From the NCBI GenBank assembly GCA_030841965.1, contig JAUUSJ010000025.1, positions 1 to 35,999 of the forward strand: 35,999 nucleotides of DNA. The letters are read 5' to 3'. The translations under genes were made by a program, and so were the position numbers. The number at the start of each line of letters is the position of its first letter. The first letter of the stretch is position 1. The notes below the pieces were generated by a model. The model did not search any database. It was not told the DNA's origin and was given only the letters and a program-made list of their open reading frames with translations. This document shows, one piece after another, positions 23,603 to 32,886 of this stretch. This DNA comes from Blautia sp. GTDB taxonomy: Bacteria; Bacillota; Clostridia; Lachnospirales; Lachnospiraceae.

Positions 23603-23683
23603 ATGCCAGAGAGAGAACTGGATTTCATAAGTAAATATCCATTTCTAAATCAAAATGTAACAATGAAGGAAGGAAAATCGGAT

Positions 23684-25582
23684 ATGGAAATCAGGGTGGC
23701 AAAAACTGCCGGATTTTGCTTTGGTGTAAAGCGAGCTATGGATATGGTGTATGCACAGGTAGGCAAGCAACATGTCCACACATACGGACCGATTATTCAC
23801 AATGATGAGGTAGTAAGAGAGTTAGAGCAAAATGGAATTTTCGCTCTTAATTCTATCGAAGAGCTGAAACAAAAAAAACAGGGAACTATAATTATACGCT
23901 CCCACGGTGTCAATAAAGAAATTTATGATATCGCGGAGCAGAATCAGTTGGAAGTAGTCGACGCAACCTGTCCTTTTGTTCGAAAGATTCATAAGATCGT
24001 TATGGAGGAGAGCAAAAAGGGACATGAAATCATAATCATTGGAAATAAAAATCATCCAGAGGTGCAGGGAATTAAGGGATGGTCGGTTGTGGAACCGACG
24101 ATTATCGAGTCAGCAGAAGAGATGTTATCTTTCGCTCCAAAATCCCAAAACAAAATAAGTATTGTATCCCAAACGACATTTAATTACAATAAATTTCAAG
24201 AATTAGTTGAAATTATCTCGAAAAAGGGGTATGATATAAATGTTTATAATACGATCTGCAATGCAACCGAAGAGAGACAATTAGAAACAAGGGCAATTGC
24301 GAAGAATGTGGATGCCATGATAGTCATTGGAGGTAAGCATAGTTCGAACACACAAAAGCTATATGAAATTAGTAAAAAAGAATGTGATAATACCATTTAT
24401 ATACAGAAGAATGAAGATTTGAAGGGATTGGATTTCTCCGATATAAATAGCCTGGGTATTACCGCAGGGGCTTCAACCCCAAATAAAATTATCAAGGAGG
24501 TTCATATTAGCATGTCAGAAAAGAGTTTTGAACAATTATTAGAGGAGAGTCTAGTAACAATTAAGAATGGAGAGGTTGTCGAGGGTACTATAATCGATGT
24601 GAAAGAAGATGAAATCATCTTAAATATAGGTTACAAAGCTGACGGTATCATTTCTAGAAACGAATATTCCAACACACCAAACTTAGACTTGAGAAACGAG
24701 GTTAAGGTTGGCGACAAGATGGAAGCCAAAGTTTTGAAAGTAAATGACGGCGAAGGCCAAGTATTGTTAACATATAAAAGATTAGCTGCTGAAAAAGGCA
24801 ATAAGAGATTAGAAGACGCTTTTAACAACAAGGAAGTTATCACAGCAAAGGTTGACCAGGTATTAGACGGTGGACTTAGCGTAGTTGTGGAGGAGGCGAG
24901 AGTCTTCATCCCTGCAAGCTTAGTATCAGACACATATGAGAAGAATCTTGGCAAATACAAAGACCAGGAGATTCAGTTTGTTATTAGCGAGTTTAATCCT
25001 CGCAAGAGAAGAATTATTGGTGACAGAAAGCAGTTATTAATTGCTGAGAAGAAGAAAAAACAAGAAGAATTATTTGCAAGAATTGAGCCAAATATGACAG
25101 TTGAGGGTGTTATCAAGAATGTAACAGATTTTGGTGCATTTATCGACTTAGGTGGAGCTGACGGTTTACTTCATATTTCTGAGATGTCTTGGGGACGTGT
25201 TGAGAACCCTAAGAAAGTATTCAAAGTTGGCGAGCATATTAAAGTTCTCATCAAGGATATTCAGGGAGAGAAGATTGCACTTAGCTTAAAATTCCCTGAG
25301 ACTAATCCATGGTTAAATGCAGAGGAGAAATACGCTGTTGGCAATATTATCACAGGTAAAGTTGCAAGAATGACAGACTTTGGTGCATTTATTGAGTTAG
25401 AGACAGGTGTGGATGCTCTCTTACATGTATCTCAGATTGCAAAAGAGCATATTGAGAAGCCATCCGATATCTTAAAGGTTGGTCAGGAGATTACAGCGAA
25501 GGTTGTAGATTTTAAGAAGGACGACCGTAAGATTAGCTTAAGTATGAAGGCAGTCGAGGCTCCAAAGGCAAAAGAAGAGTAA
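23684..25582 (+). CDS. ispH: IspH–ribosomal protein S1 fusion
   Basis: This 632-aa bifunctional protein is a fusion known from Clostridia. The IspH part (residues 1-about 285) makes IPP/DMAPP from HMBPP in the MEP pathway. Its [4Fe-4S] ligands C12 (AGFCFGVKRA), C96 (DATCPFV) and C192 (NTICNATEERQ) are all present, with IIRSHG and HPEVQG. The S1 part (about 300-632) has four S1/OB-type RNA-binding repeats, including GVIKNVTDFGAFIDLGGADG and GKVARMTDFGAFIELE. Start 23684 matches normal IspH. In-frame ATGs at 23561 and 23603 are alternatives, the latter with GAGGGTGG upstream. A terminator follows the stop. Confidence 0.95.
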   Translation: MEIRVAKTAGFCFGVKRAMDMVYAQVGKQHVHTYGPIIHNDEVVRELEQNGIFALNSIEELKQKKQGTIIIRSHGVNKEIYDIAEQNQLEVVDATCPFVRKIHKIVMEESKKGHEIIIIGNKNHPEVQGIKGWSVVEPTIIESAEEMLSFAPKSQNKISIVSQTTFNYNKFQELVEIISKKGYDINVYNTICNATEERQLETRAIAKNVDAMIVIGGKHSSNTQKLYEISKKECDNTIYIQKNEDLKGLDFSDINSLGITAGASTPNKIIKEVHISMSEKSFEQLLEESLVTIKNGEVVEGTIIDVKEDEIILNIGYKADGIISRNEYSNTPNLDLRNEVKVGDKMEAKVLKVNDGEGQVLLTYKRLAAEKGNKRLEDAFNNKEVITAKVDQVLDGGLSVVVEEARVFIPASLVSDTYEKNLGKYKDQEIQFVISEFNPRKRRIIGDRKQLLIAEKKKKQEELFARIEPNMTVEGVIKNVTDFGAFIDLGGADGLLHISEMSWGRVENPKKVFKVGEHIKVLIKDIQGEKIALSLKFPETNPWLNAEEKYAVGNIITGKVARMTDFGAFIELETGVDALLHVSQIAKEHIEKPSDILKVGQEITAKVVDFKKDDRKISLSMKAVEAPKAKEE

Positions 25583-25588
25583 TTCCAA

Positions 25589-25619
25589 AGGGCGATGCAA
25601 AATGGCATCGCTCTTTTTT
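25589..25619 (+). terminator. Rho-independent terminator of ispH-rpsA
   Basis: GCGATGC (25592-25598) pairs with GCATCGC (25605-25611) across a 6-nt loop and is followed by six T residues (25614-25619). Confidence 0.88.
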
Positions 25620-25704
25620 GTTTAGTGCGCTTAGTGGCGCATGTCATGAATGGATATGTTCTGATTGGGGGGGAGTTTCATTAAGTTTCTCTCATTCGAT
25701 TCGG

Positions 25705-26778
25705 TTAAAATAAAGACAGATAATAAGAGTGGATATATAGCTTCCAAAAGTCGAGAGAAAGTTCTTCTTTATATTCGATATAAATCTGTTTATCGGAGTA
25801 ATCTTGGCGAAATTGTTCTAAATGAGCTAGATTTTCTCTCGGAAAGGTTTTGTAAATAGGAAGGAATTCTCCGACCTTTTTTTGATAGCAGGTTTTGGCG
25901 GTTGCCTTTTTTTTATGGTCTTTTTCTACAAACTGTGCGATACTCTTGTGAAGGGCATAATCCTCCATAGGGAGATAATAATATTCTTTATAGTTTGGAT
26001 AGAAAAACTTTAATTCTTGTCTTGGCATAGAAATAGAAAAATTTCCCTGCTCTTTCTCAATTTGCAAATAAATTCCATCTTTTTTTCTCCTCAATTGCTT
26101 GGGCAGGGCGAGGGAGAGAGAAAAGGAAATAGATAAGCTATTCTCTTTCTTTTTTAAATTTTCTATAGAATATAATTCCTGTTCCAACGCATGGTATGGC
26201 AGGAAATCTTCAAGAAGCGAGAATAATCCTAATACATCTTCCTCGTTGTGAAGAAGGAGCAAGGAGAGAGCGCGAGGGTCCCCTGCTTTTAAGTAGGAGT
26301 AATAAATAGGAATCAATTCTCCGCCGCTGAATTTGTCATTTCTTGAAAGACCAAAATATTCTTCTAGGTCCTTTTGTTTTCTTCCGTCCAGCATAAGGAT
26401 GTTTTTTAATCTGGAAAATTCACGATATAGGTCAAGCTGTGAGAAATTATGTAGAGTTCCATTTAATTGATAAAATTTTCTCTTATAGTCTATATATGGT
26501 ATATCAAATCGAAGTCCATTATAGTGGACAAGATAGCTATCGTGATGTAAAATAGAGAAAAAATGAACGAGTATTTCTTTTTCTGAATTACCGTCATCAT
26601 TAAATAATTGGACAAAATTCCAAGAATGATTCTCAAAATAAATATATCCGATGAGATAGAGCATGGTCGTCTCTTTTTTTAATCCTGTCGTCTCAATATC
26701 AAATAAAATATAATTCGTGGGAATGATTTTTGAGCTGATATTTTTCATATTAGTTAATTTTCTTTTTTTTATGAGCAT
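25705..26778 (-). CDS. YprB-like RNase H-fold exonuclease domain protein
   Basis: This 357-aa protein has a DEDD-type RNase H-like exonuclease domain (residues about 20-200). Exo I is LFDIETTGL, Exo II lies in LVHYNGLRFDIPYID, and HNEEDVLGLFSLL is the Exo III-like segment. It resembles the RNase_H_2 domain proteins typified by B. subtilis YprB. The C-terminal ~150 residues, Lys-rich with MPRQELKFFYPNYKEYYYLP, match nothing I can name. AAAGG lies about 9 nt before ATG 26778. It is convergent with ispH-rpsA, divergent from ruvA, and preceded by a ~165-nt structured leader. Its substrate is unknown. Confidence 0.85.
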   Translation of the reverse strand: MLIKKRKLTNMKNISSKIIPTNYILFDIETTGLKKETTMLYLIGYIYFENHSWNFVQLFNDDGNSEKEILVHFFSILHHDSYLVHYNGLRFDIPYIDYKRKFYQLNGTLHNFSQLDLYREFSRLKNILMLDGRKQKDLEEYFGLSRNDKFSGGELIPIYYSYLKAGDPRALSLLLLHNEEDVLGLFSLLEDFLPYHALEQELYSIENLKKKENSLSISFSLSLALPKQLRRKKDGIYLQIEKEQGNFSISMPRQELKFFYPNYKEYYYLPMEDYALHKSIAQFVEKDHKKKATAKTCYQKKVGEFLPIYKTFPRENLAHLEQFRQDYSDKQIYIEYKEELSLDFWKLYIHSYYLSLF

Positions 26779-26802
26779 AAAATAGTCCTTTCTATACTAA
26801 AC

Positions 26803-26951
26803 TGTCTGCTGACACAGACATCACCATCTATGAAATCTGATTGTTTTGCATTTTGGTGCTCTCACAATCATCAGCTGTATTCACCATTTAAGCTATCGTT
26901 TTACGTGCTCATACAGCTTAGTCGGTCAAAAGATTTTTTGACCTCAACATC
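26803..26951 (-). promoter_or_regulatory. Candidate structured leader with a tandem hairpin motif
   Basis: On the minus strand, between the promoter and the YprB-like gene, several hairpins form in series. They are GGTCAAAA/TTTTGACC (26943-26924), AGCTGTAT/ATACAGCT (26918-26873), TGATTGT/ACAATCA (26870-26838) and TGTCTG/CAGACA (26820-26803). Two hairpins share the plan stem, AGCAC, AAAAC, stem, ATGGTGA; ATGGTGA lies at 26887-26881 and 26827-26821, exactly 60 nt apart. GGTG can pair with CACC in the loop, which would form a pseudoknot. TAAGCT/AGCTTA offers an alternative fold. It is not a riboswitch I recognise. Confidence 0.45.
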
Positions 26952-26979
26952 ATTTTATTTTAAGATAAAAGTTTTTCAA
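26952..26979 (-). promoter_or_regulatory. Promoter of the YprB-like gene
   Basis: On the minus strand TTGAAA (26979-26974), a 16-bp spacer and TAAAAT (26957-26952) are present. Transcription would start near 26945, at the TTGAGGTCAAAAAA word, giving a leader of about 165 nt. Confidence 0.65.
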
Positions 26980-27013
26980 AATCAATACCGTAATAGATAA
27001 GAAAAAATTAAGG

Positions 27014-27041
27014 TTGTCTTGATTGGTTTTTGTGATATACT
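27014..27041 (+). promoter_or_regulatory. Promoter of the ruvAB operon
   Basis: TTGTCT (27014-27019), a 16-bp spacer and TATACT (27036-27041) are preceded by an extended -10 TG (27033-27034). ruvA starts 50 bp downstream. No LexA-type site was recognised. Confidence 0.7.
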
Positions 27042-27091
27042 GTTAAGAGGCGAGAGCGTGATATAAAATTGATAGAAAAGTAGGTATCTAT

Positions 27092-27706
27092 ATGATTTCA
27101 TATATAAAAGGAATACTAGAAGAAAAAAGAGAAGATAGTATTGTGGTGGAATGTCAGGGAATTGGGTATGAGATAAAAACTCCTGATTTGACAGAAAAGA
27201 ATCTAAAGCTTGGGGAGATGATAAAGGTATATACATATATGTATATAAGAGAAGACCTCCTTTGTATTTATGGATTTTTAAAGCGAGAAGAGAGAGAAGT
27301 CTTTCAACTGCTGATTACAGTCAATGGGATTGGTCCAAAGGCGGCAGTGGCGGTATTGTCTACTTTGACGATAGAAGAACTGGCGTATGCAGTGTTGAGT
27401 GATGATTCTAAGACAATTGCAAAGACACCGGGAATAGGTCCTAAAGGAGCCAAACGACTTATTATAGAATTAAAAGATAAGCTAAAGATAGAGGAAGTTT
27501 TTGGAATAGGAGAGGGATTGCCAGAGGAAAAGGAACAGGCAAACTCTGACTCTGATGAGGAAGATACGCAGTATATAGCAGTTCAGGGATTGATTAGTCT
27601 TGGATACAGCAATGCGGAGGCATTAAGAGCAGTGCGTTCGGTAAAGGGAAGAGAAGAGATGGATGCAGAGTCATTATTAAAGGCTGCTCTTTTGAAGTTT
27701 ATTTGA
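27092..27706 (+). CDS. ruvA: Holliday junction branch-migration protein RuvA
   Basis: This 204-aa DNA-binding subunit of the RuvAB branch-migration machine has an N-terminal OB domain (MISYIKGILEEKREDSIVVE), two helix-hairpin-helix motifs (VNGIGPKAAVAVLS and TPGIGPKGAKRLIIELKDK), an acidic linker, and a C-terminal RuvB-contact domain (about 155-204; GLISLGYSNAEALRAV). Length is normal. It is followed by ruvB after 21 nt. Confidence 0.97.
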   Translation: MISYIKGILEEKREDSIVVECQGIGYEIKTPDLTEKNLKLGEMIKVYTYMYIREDLLCIYGFLKREEREVFQLLITVNGIGPKAAVAVLSTLTIEELAYAVLSDDSKTIAKTPGIGPKGAKRLIIELKDKLKIEEVFGIGEGLPEEKEQANSDSDEEDTQYIAVQGLISLGYSNAEALRAVRSVKGREEMDAESLLKAALLKFI

Positions 27707-27727
27707 CGATGATAGGAGTTTGAGATA

Positions 27728-28735
27728 ATGCAAGATAGAATGATTACGACAGAATTTATAGAAGAAGATATGAGCGTGGAGAATAATTTGCGCCCTCAGA
27801 TGTTAAAGGATTATATAGGACAGACAAAAGTAAAAAATAATTTAAAGGTTTTTATTCAGGCTGCTAAAAATAGAAATGAAGTATTAGACCATGTATTATT
27901 ATATGGACCTCCAGGACTTGGAAAGACGACACTCGCCGGTATTATCGCAAATGAGATGGGGGTGAATTTAAAAATCACTTCTGGACCAGCGATAGAAAAG
28001 CCAGGAGAGCTTGCAGCGATTTTAAATGGTCTCTCAGAGAAGGATGTTTTATTCATTGATGAGATTCATAGATTAAACCGGCAAGTAGAGGAGGTTCTCT
28101 ATCCAGCGATGGAGGATTATGCGATAGATATTATGATTGGAAAGGGAGCAACGGCAAAGTCGATTCGGCTTGATTTGCCTAAATTTACTCTGGTTGGTGC
28201 GACGACGAGAGCGGGAATGCTGACAGCTCCTCTTCGAGACCGATTTGGAGTTGTGAACCGGCTTGAATTTTACACAGAAAAACAGCTTGCGACAATTATT
28301 TTAAATTCTGCAAAAAAACTTGGCGTGGAGATTGAAAAAGAGGGAGCGATGGAGATGGCGCGTCGCTCGAGAGGAACACCGAGACTTGCCAATCGACTCT
28401 TAAAGAGGGTGAGAGATTTTGCGGAGGTTTCCTATAAGGGTGTGATTACGTATGAGGTCGCAAAGTCTGCGCTCGACCAGTTGGAGGTGGATTCTTTTGG
28501 ACTTGACCAGATTGACAGAACAATATTATTTACAATTATGGATACATTTGGCGGAAAGCCAGTTGGATTAGATACATTGGCGGCGGCAATCGGAGAAGAT
28601 AGAGGAACGATAGAGGAAGTCTATGAGCCGTTCCTTATTAAGACTGGATTAATACAGAGGACGCCGAGAGGAAGAATGGTGACAGAAAAGGCCTATAAGC
28701 ATTTTGGTTTACAGATGCCGCAGGCGGATAAATAA
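27728..28735 (+). CDS. ruvB: Holliday junction helicase motor RuvB
   Basis: This 335-aa AAA+ ATPase shows Walker A GPPGLGKTT, Walker B FIDEIHRLNR, sensor 1 VGATTRAGML and the arginine segment APLRDRFG. The C-terminal winged-helix domain follows with TPRGRMVTEKAYKHFG. It forms hexameric rings with RuvA on Holliday junctions. It has no RuvC beside it, which is usual in Firmicutes (RecU takes that role). GGAG lies before ATG 27728. Confidence 0.97.
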   Translation: MQDRMITTEFIEEDMSVENNLRPQMLKDYIGQTKVKNNLKVFIQAAKNRNEVLDHVLLYGPPGLGKTTLAGIIANEMGVNLKITSGPAIEKPGELAAILNGLSEKDVLFIDEIHRLNRQVEEVLYPAMEDYAIDIMIGKGATAKSIRLDLPKFTLVGATTRAGMLTAPLRDRFGVVNRLEFYTEKQLATIILNSAKKLGVEIEKEGAMEMARRSRGTPRLANRLLKRVRDFAEVSYKGVITYEVAKSALDQLEVDSFGLDQIDRTILFTIMDTFGGKPVGLDTLAAAIGEDRGTIEEVYEPFLIKTGLIQRTPRGRMVTEKAYKHFGLQMPQADK

Positions 28736-28779
28736 TAAAAATAGGCGATAGACAAGAAAAGCATGATAGGAGGATAAAG

Positions 28780-29145
28780 ATGGGCACAAAGAAAACCATG
28801 GAAGTACTGATTGATGGAAAATTATATACATTGGCGACAGAGGATTCGGGAGAGCATGTACAGAGAATTATTAATTATTTTAATAGCAAGATTGACGAGT
28901 TTAAGAAAAATTCAAGCTATAAGAGAATGACGAGGGATTATCAAAATATTTTGCTCTCCCTCAATATTGCCGATGATTTATTTAAGGCGAGAGGACAGAT
29001 TAGCGAACTTAAGGAGCAATTGGCAAAAAAAGACAGAGATATTGCCGCTTTGGAGGCAAAGCTTGAGGAGATTGAGATAAAACAGTCTATGGCAAAACAA
29101 ATGCTTGGGGAATCAAAAAAGGAAAAGAAGAAGAGAAATGAGTAA
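28780..29145 (+). CDS. zapA: Cell-division protein ZapA-like
   Basis: This 121-aa protein has a compact N-terminal domain (about 1-65; EVLIDGKLYTLATEDSGEHVQRIINYFNSKIDEF) and a C-terminal coiled coil rich in Lys/Glu (about 70-121). ZapA proteins bind and bundle FtsZ. AGGAGG precedes ATG 28780. It overlaps the U32 gene by 8 nt. It sits in the ruvAB–U32–ftsW run, consistent with cell-division context. The low sequence identity typical of this family leaves some doubt. Confidence 0.85.
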   Translation: MGTKKTMEVLIDGKLYTLATEDSGEHVQRIINYFNSKIDEFKKNSSYKRMTRDYQNILLSLNIADDLFKARGQISELKEQLAKKDRDIAALEAKLEEIEIKQSMAKQMLGESKKEKKKRNE

Positions 29146-31522
29146 ATTTGAGTTATTAGCTCCGGCAGGCTCTTATGAGAGTCTTGTCGCGGCCATCAAG
29201 GCGGGCGCAGATGCCGTTTATATTGGCGGACAAAAGTTTGGAGCCCGGGCTTATGCGGATAATCTAGAGGAAGATAAGATGATAGATGCCATTGATTATG
29301 TGCATCTTCATAAGAAGAAGATATATATGACAGTGAATACTCTCCTAAAGCCAGAGGAGATGGAAGAACTATATGAATATTTACTTCCATATTATAAGGC
29401 TGGATTGGATGCTGTGATTGTACAAGACCTTGGAGTGATGGCTTTTATTAGGAGATATTTTCCAGACTTAGATATTCATGCGAGTACGCAGATGAATGTA
29501 GTTGGTCAATCGGCAGCTAGTTTTTTAAAGAAATTTGGCGTAAAGAGAATTGTGACAGCGAGAGAGTTGTCTCTGGAAGAGATTAGAGAGATGAGAGAAA
29601 AGACAGGAGTAGAGATAGAGAGCTTTGTACACGGAGCACTTTGTTATTGCTATTCTGGCCAATGCCTTATGAGCAGTATTCTCGGTGGACGAAGTGGAAA
29701 CCGCGGAAGATGTGCGCAGCCTTGTAGACTTCCATACGAGCTAAGAGGAAGACAGGCATATTATCTAAGTCCCAAGGATATGGCTGCAATTTCTATCCTG
29801 CCTAAGCTCATGGATGCCGGCATTTATTCTTTTAAGATAGAGGGAAGAATGAAAAGAGCAGAGTATGTGGCTGCGGTGACTAGTATTTACAGAAAATATA
29901 TTGACCTATATGAGAAGAAAAAAGAGGTTAAAGTATCCAGTGAGGATGAGAGAATACTCTTAGAGCTCTATAACCGAGGGGGATTCCATACGGGTTATTA
30001 TGAGCAAAAAAATGGCAGAAATATGATGGCGATAGATAGACCCAATCATATGGGTGTTCTTGTCGGTGAGATTGATAAAATTACCGGGAATCAGATTCAG
30101 TTTCGGGCAGCTCTTCCGATAGAAAAACAGGATGTATTAGAAGTACATACGAAAGATGGAGGAGTTGAACTTACCTCTCCGATGAAGGCAAGAAAGGGTG
30201 AGATGCTTACCTTAAATGGCAAGAAAGTAAAGGCTATGAGGAAGGGACAGAAGATATACCGGGTAAAAAGCCCAAGTCTTTTGGAACAACTCAATCGAGA
30301 GATTATACAAAGGGATTTGAGAGTAGGACTGAGAGGGAAAATCTTCGTCAAACTCGGAGAGAGATTTTGTATAGAGCTATCTTGCAAAGAAATCTCCTGC
30401 AAAGTAGAGGGGGATATTGTGGAGGCGGCGAAGAATAACCCGATAACGAAAGAGCAGATACTCGCCAAGATTGACCAGATAGGAGAATCAGATTTTTATT
30501 TTGAGAGCTTGGAAGTGAAGATAGAGGGAGATTGTTTTTTACCTGTCTCTGCTCTAAAAAAGCTTCGAAGGGAAGCATTGACTCAAATGAGAAAGAAGAT
30601 ATTAGCTTCATTTCAGAGGGAGGCAAAGCCGTATATTCCTCCAAAGAGGGAGTGGATGGACTGTTTTTCGAGCAAAGTTGTCTCAGATGAGAAGCAGCCA
30701 AAATCAAAAAAGATTGCTGTCTCCATTATGAAGAAGGAGTATCTTTTGATGCTATTGAAAAAGAGAGAAGTTTCTTCTATTTATATGGAACTTTCTAAGA
30801 TTTCATTTGAGGAGATGCCAGAGATTACAAGAAGCTGTAAGATGGCTGGAAAAAAGATATATTATATGATGCCGTATGTATTTCGGGAAAGAGCGAGGAG
30901 GGAGTATGAGCGCTATAAAAAAGAATTATTTTTTGGGGAACATGATGGACTTATTGTTCGCAATATTGATTCCTTTGCATTCTTGGTGGAGCATCCAGAG
31001 TATAAAAAGGAGATAAAGATAGATTACTCTCTCTACTGTTATAATCAGGAGGCAATAGACTTCCTTTTGGGGGTTAGGGAGAATATATCTTTTACTTATC
31101 CGATAGAGCTTCGAGAAAAAGAATTAAAAGAGCTTGTATTTCCGATGGCAGATATGATATGCTATAGTAGATTTCCGCTTATGATATCTGCACAGTGCGT
31201 GAAAAAGACGATGGGATATTGTAATCAAAAAGAGGAGTATCTTATCTTGAAGGACCGATATGGGAAGGAATTTATTGTGGGGACAGAGTGTAGATACTGC
31301 TATAATCTTATTTATAATAGCGTTCCATTTTCACTGCTTGACTGTCAAGAGGAGATAGAAGAGATGGGAATAGAACAGATTCGTCTTCATTTTGTGGATG
31401 AGACAGTCGAAGAGGCAGAGCAAATCATAGATGATTTCTGGGGAGCATATGTAAGAGGGAGAAACAAGAGAAGAAGACAACAAAAGTTTACAAGAGGTCA
31501 TTTTAAAAGAGGAATAGAGTAG
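29138..31522 (+). CDS. Peptidase U32-family protein (long form)
   Basis: This 794-aa protein has the U32 N-terminal domain with MSKFELLAPAGSYESL, GGQKFGARAYADN and the family signature ESFVHGALCYCYSGQCLMS, followed by GGRSGNRGRCAQPCRLPY. A C-terminal extension (DUF3656-type) makes it the long form. Related E. coli proteins (RlhA, formerly YdcP) take part in 23S rRNA hydroxylation, so an RNA-modification role is more likely than proteolysis. Start 29138 matches the family N-terminus and overlaps the zapA end. The earlier in-frame start at 29105 lies inside zapA and lacks support. Confidence 0.9.
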   Translation: MSKFELLAPAGSYESLVAAIKAGADAVYIGGQKFGARAYADNLEEDKMIDAIDYVHLHKKKIYMTVNTLLKPEEMEELYEYLLPYYKAGLDAVIVQDLGVMAFIRRYFPDLDIHASTQMNVVGQSAASFLKKFGVKRIVTARELSLEEIREMREKTGVEIESFVHGALCYCYSGQCLMSSILGGRSGNRGRCAQPCRLPYELRGRQAYYLSPKDMAAISILPKLMDAGIYSFKIEGRMKRAEYVAAVTSIYRKYIDLYEKKKEVKVSSEDERILLELYNRGGFHTGYYEQKNGRNMMAIDRPNHMGVLVGEIDKITGNQIQFRAALPIEKQDVLEVHTKDGGVELTSPMKARKGEMLTLNGKKVKAMRKGQKIYRVKSPSLLEQLNREIIQRDLRVGLRGKIFVKLGERFCIELSCKEISCKVEGDIVEAAKNNPITKEQILAKIDQIGESDFYFESLEVKIEGDCFLPVSALKKLRREALTQMRKKILASFQREAKPYIPPKREWMDCFSSKVVSDEKQPKSKKIAVSIMKKEYLLMLLKKREVSSIYMELSKISFEEMPEITRSCKMAGKKIYYMMPYVFRERARREYERYKKELFFGEHDGLIVRNIDSFAFLVEHPEYKKEIKIDYSLYCYNQEAIDFLLGVRENISFTYPIELREKELKELVFPMADMICYSRFPLMISAQCVKKTMGYCNQKEEYLILKDRYGKEFIVGTECRYCYNLIYNSVPFSLLDCQEEIEEMGIEQIRLHFVDETVEEAEQIIDDFWGAYVRGRNKRRRQQKFTRGHFKRGIE

Positions 31523-31530
31523 GTGATGAT

Positions 31531-32886
31531 ATGGCAAATATTTTGACTTCGCTATTGAAGTATTTAATACTTTTTATCTGTGCGCTGTATACACTTTTTA
31601 GCTTTATGGCTTTCCGCAATCAAAATTCAAGTCGAAAGGAATGGATTTTGAATTATCAGGAAGCATTACTGTTTTTATTTCACTTAGTAGGAAATTTTAT
31701 TTTGGTGATACAGACGGAGAATATTAAGATTTTGGGATTTTATGTAATCCAATTAGTTGTGATAAAGGCTTTTATGGTGATTTATCTCAAGATATATAAG
31801 GGAAGTTCCAGGTTACTTCTCAATAATATGTTTTTTTTGATAGTAGTGGGACTTATGATGTTAACTAGACTTTCTTTTGATAAGGCTATTCGACAGGCAG
31901 TGATTATGGCAGTTGCGTTTGTAGTAGCTGGGGTTGTCCCAATTATGGTAAAGAGGTTTGGTATTTTGGCGAGAATGGGATATATTTATGGAATATTAGG
32001 TATTGTATGTCTCTCTCTCGTATTTGTGATTGGGTCCACGATTAATGGTTCTACAAACTGGATAAAGATTGGAGGATTGGCGCTTCAGCCATCCGAATTT
32101 GTAAAAATATTATTTGTATTTTTCCTTGCGGCCATGCTAAACCGCGCCACAGATTTTAAGCAGGTGGCGATTGTCAGTGTCTTGTCGGCGATTCATGTCA
32201 TGATTTTAGTGCTGGAGAAAGATTTAGGTGGAGCTTTACTTTATTTTGTTATTTTTATTGTTATGTGCTATGTTGCGACGGGAAGAGCCGTTTATTTCTT
32301 TGGTGGACTGGGCTTGGGAGTCATAGCTTCCCTCCTATCGTACTCTCTGTTTTCTCATGTGAGAGTTCGTATTCAGGCGTGGAGTGACCCATGGTCAAAT
32401 GTCAGAGAGCAGGGATGGCAAGTGGCGCAATCTCTATTTGCAATTGGAACAGGTGGAATCTTTGGAACGGGTCTGACACAGGGAAGACCGACAGATATTC
32501 CAGTTGTGGAGGAGGATTTTATTTTTTCCGCAATCTCAGAGGAATTTGGAGCGATTTTTGCTGTTTGTTTAATTTTAATCTGTTTATGTATCTTTTTGAC
32601 CTGTGTTTATATTGCATTTAAGACGAAAAAATTATTCCATAAGCTCTTGGCGATTGGATTTGGAACCTGTTATATTTTTCAAGTATTTTTGACAATTGGC
32701 GGAGCGACAAAGTTTATTCCGTCCACAGGTGTGACATTGCCGCTGATAAGCTATGGAGGAAGCTCTGTTGCGAGCACATTACTTATCTTTAATATTATTC
32801 AGGGACTTAGTATGTCAGTCGACTGGGAGGAGGAAGAAAATGAAGCGAGAAGAGAAGTTATCTCAAAAGAAGAGCCAGAATCGTAA
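31531..32886 (+). CDS. FtsW/RodA/SpoVE-family peptidoglycan glycosyltransferase
   Basis: This 451-aa polytopic membrane protein of the SEDS family has many hydrophobic segments, STNWIKIGGLALQPSEFVKI, QGWQVAQSLFAIGTGGIFGTGLTQG and the C-terminal PSTGVTLPLISYGGSSVAST. SEDS proteins polymerise lipid II together with a class-B PBP, and the next gene encodes exactly that. It follows the U32 gene by 8 nt and overlaps the PBP gene. Whether it serves elongation or division cannot be decided here. Confidence 0.95.
   Translation: MANILTSLLKYLILFICALYTLFSFMAFRNQNSSRKEWILNYQEALLFLFHLVGNFILVIQTENIKILGFYVIQLVVIKAFMVIYLKIYKGSSRLLLNNMFFLIVVGLMMLTRLSFDKAIRQAVIMAVAFVVAGVVPIMVKRFGILARMGYIYGILGIVCLSLVFVIGSTINGSTNWIKIGGLALQPSEFVKILFVFFLAAMLNRATDFKQVAIVSVLSAIHVMILVLEKDLGGALLYFVIFIVMCYVATGRAVYFFGGLGLGVIASLLSYSLFSHVRVRIQAWSDPWSNVREQGWQVAQSLFAIGTGGIFGTGLTQGRPTDIPVVEEDFIFSAISEEFGAIFAVCLILICLCIFLTCVYIAFKTKKLFHKLLAIGFGTCYIFQVFLTIGGATKFIPSTGVTLPLISYGGSSVASTLLIFNIIQGLSMSVDWEEEENEARREVISKEEPES

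Noticed and set aside
25665..25859. Plus-strand 64-codon ORF
   Set aside because: It lies largely antisense to the YprB-like gene and has no family features.
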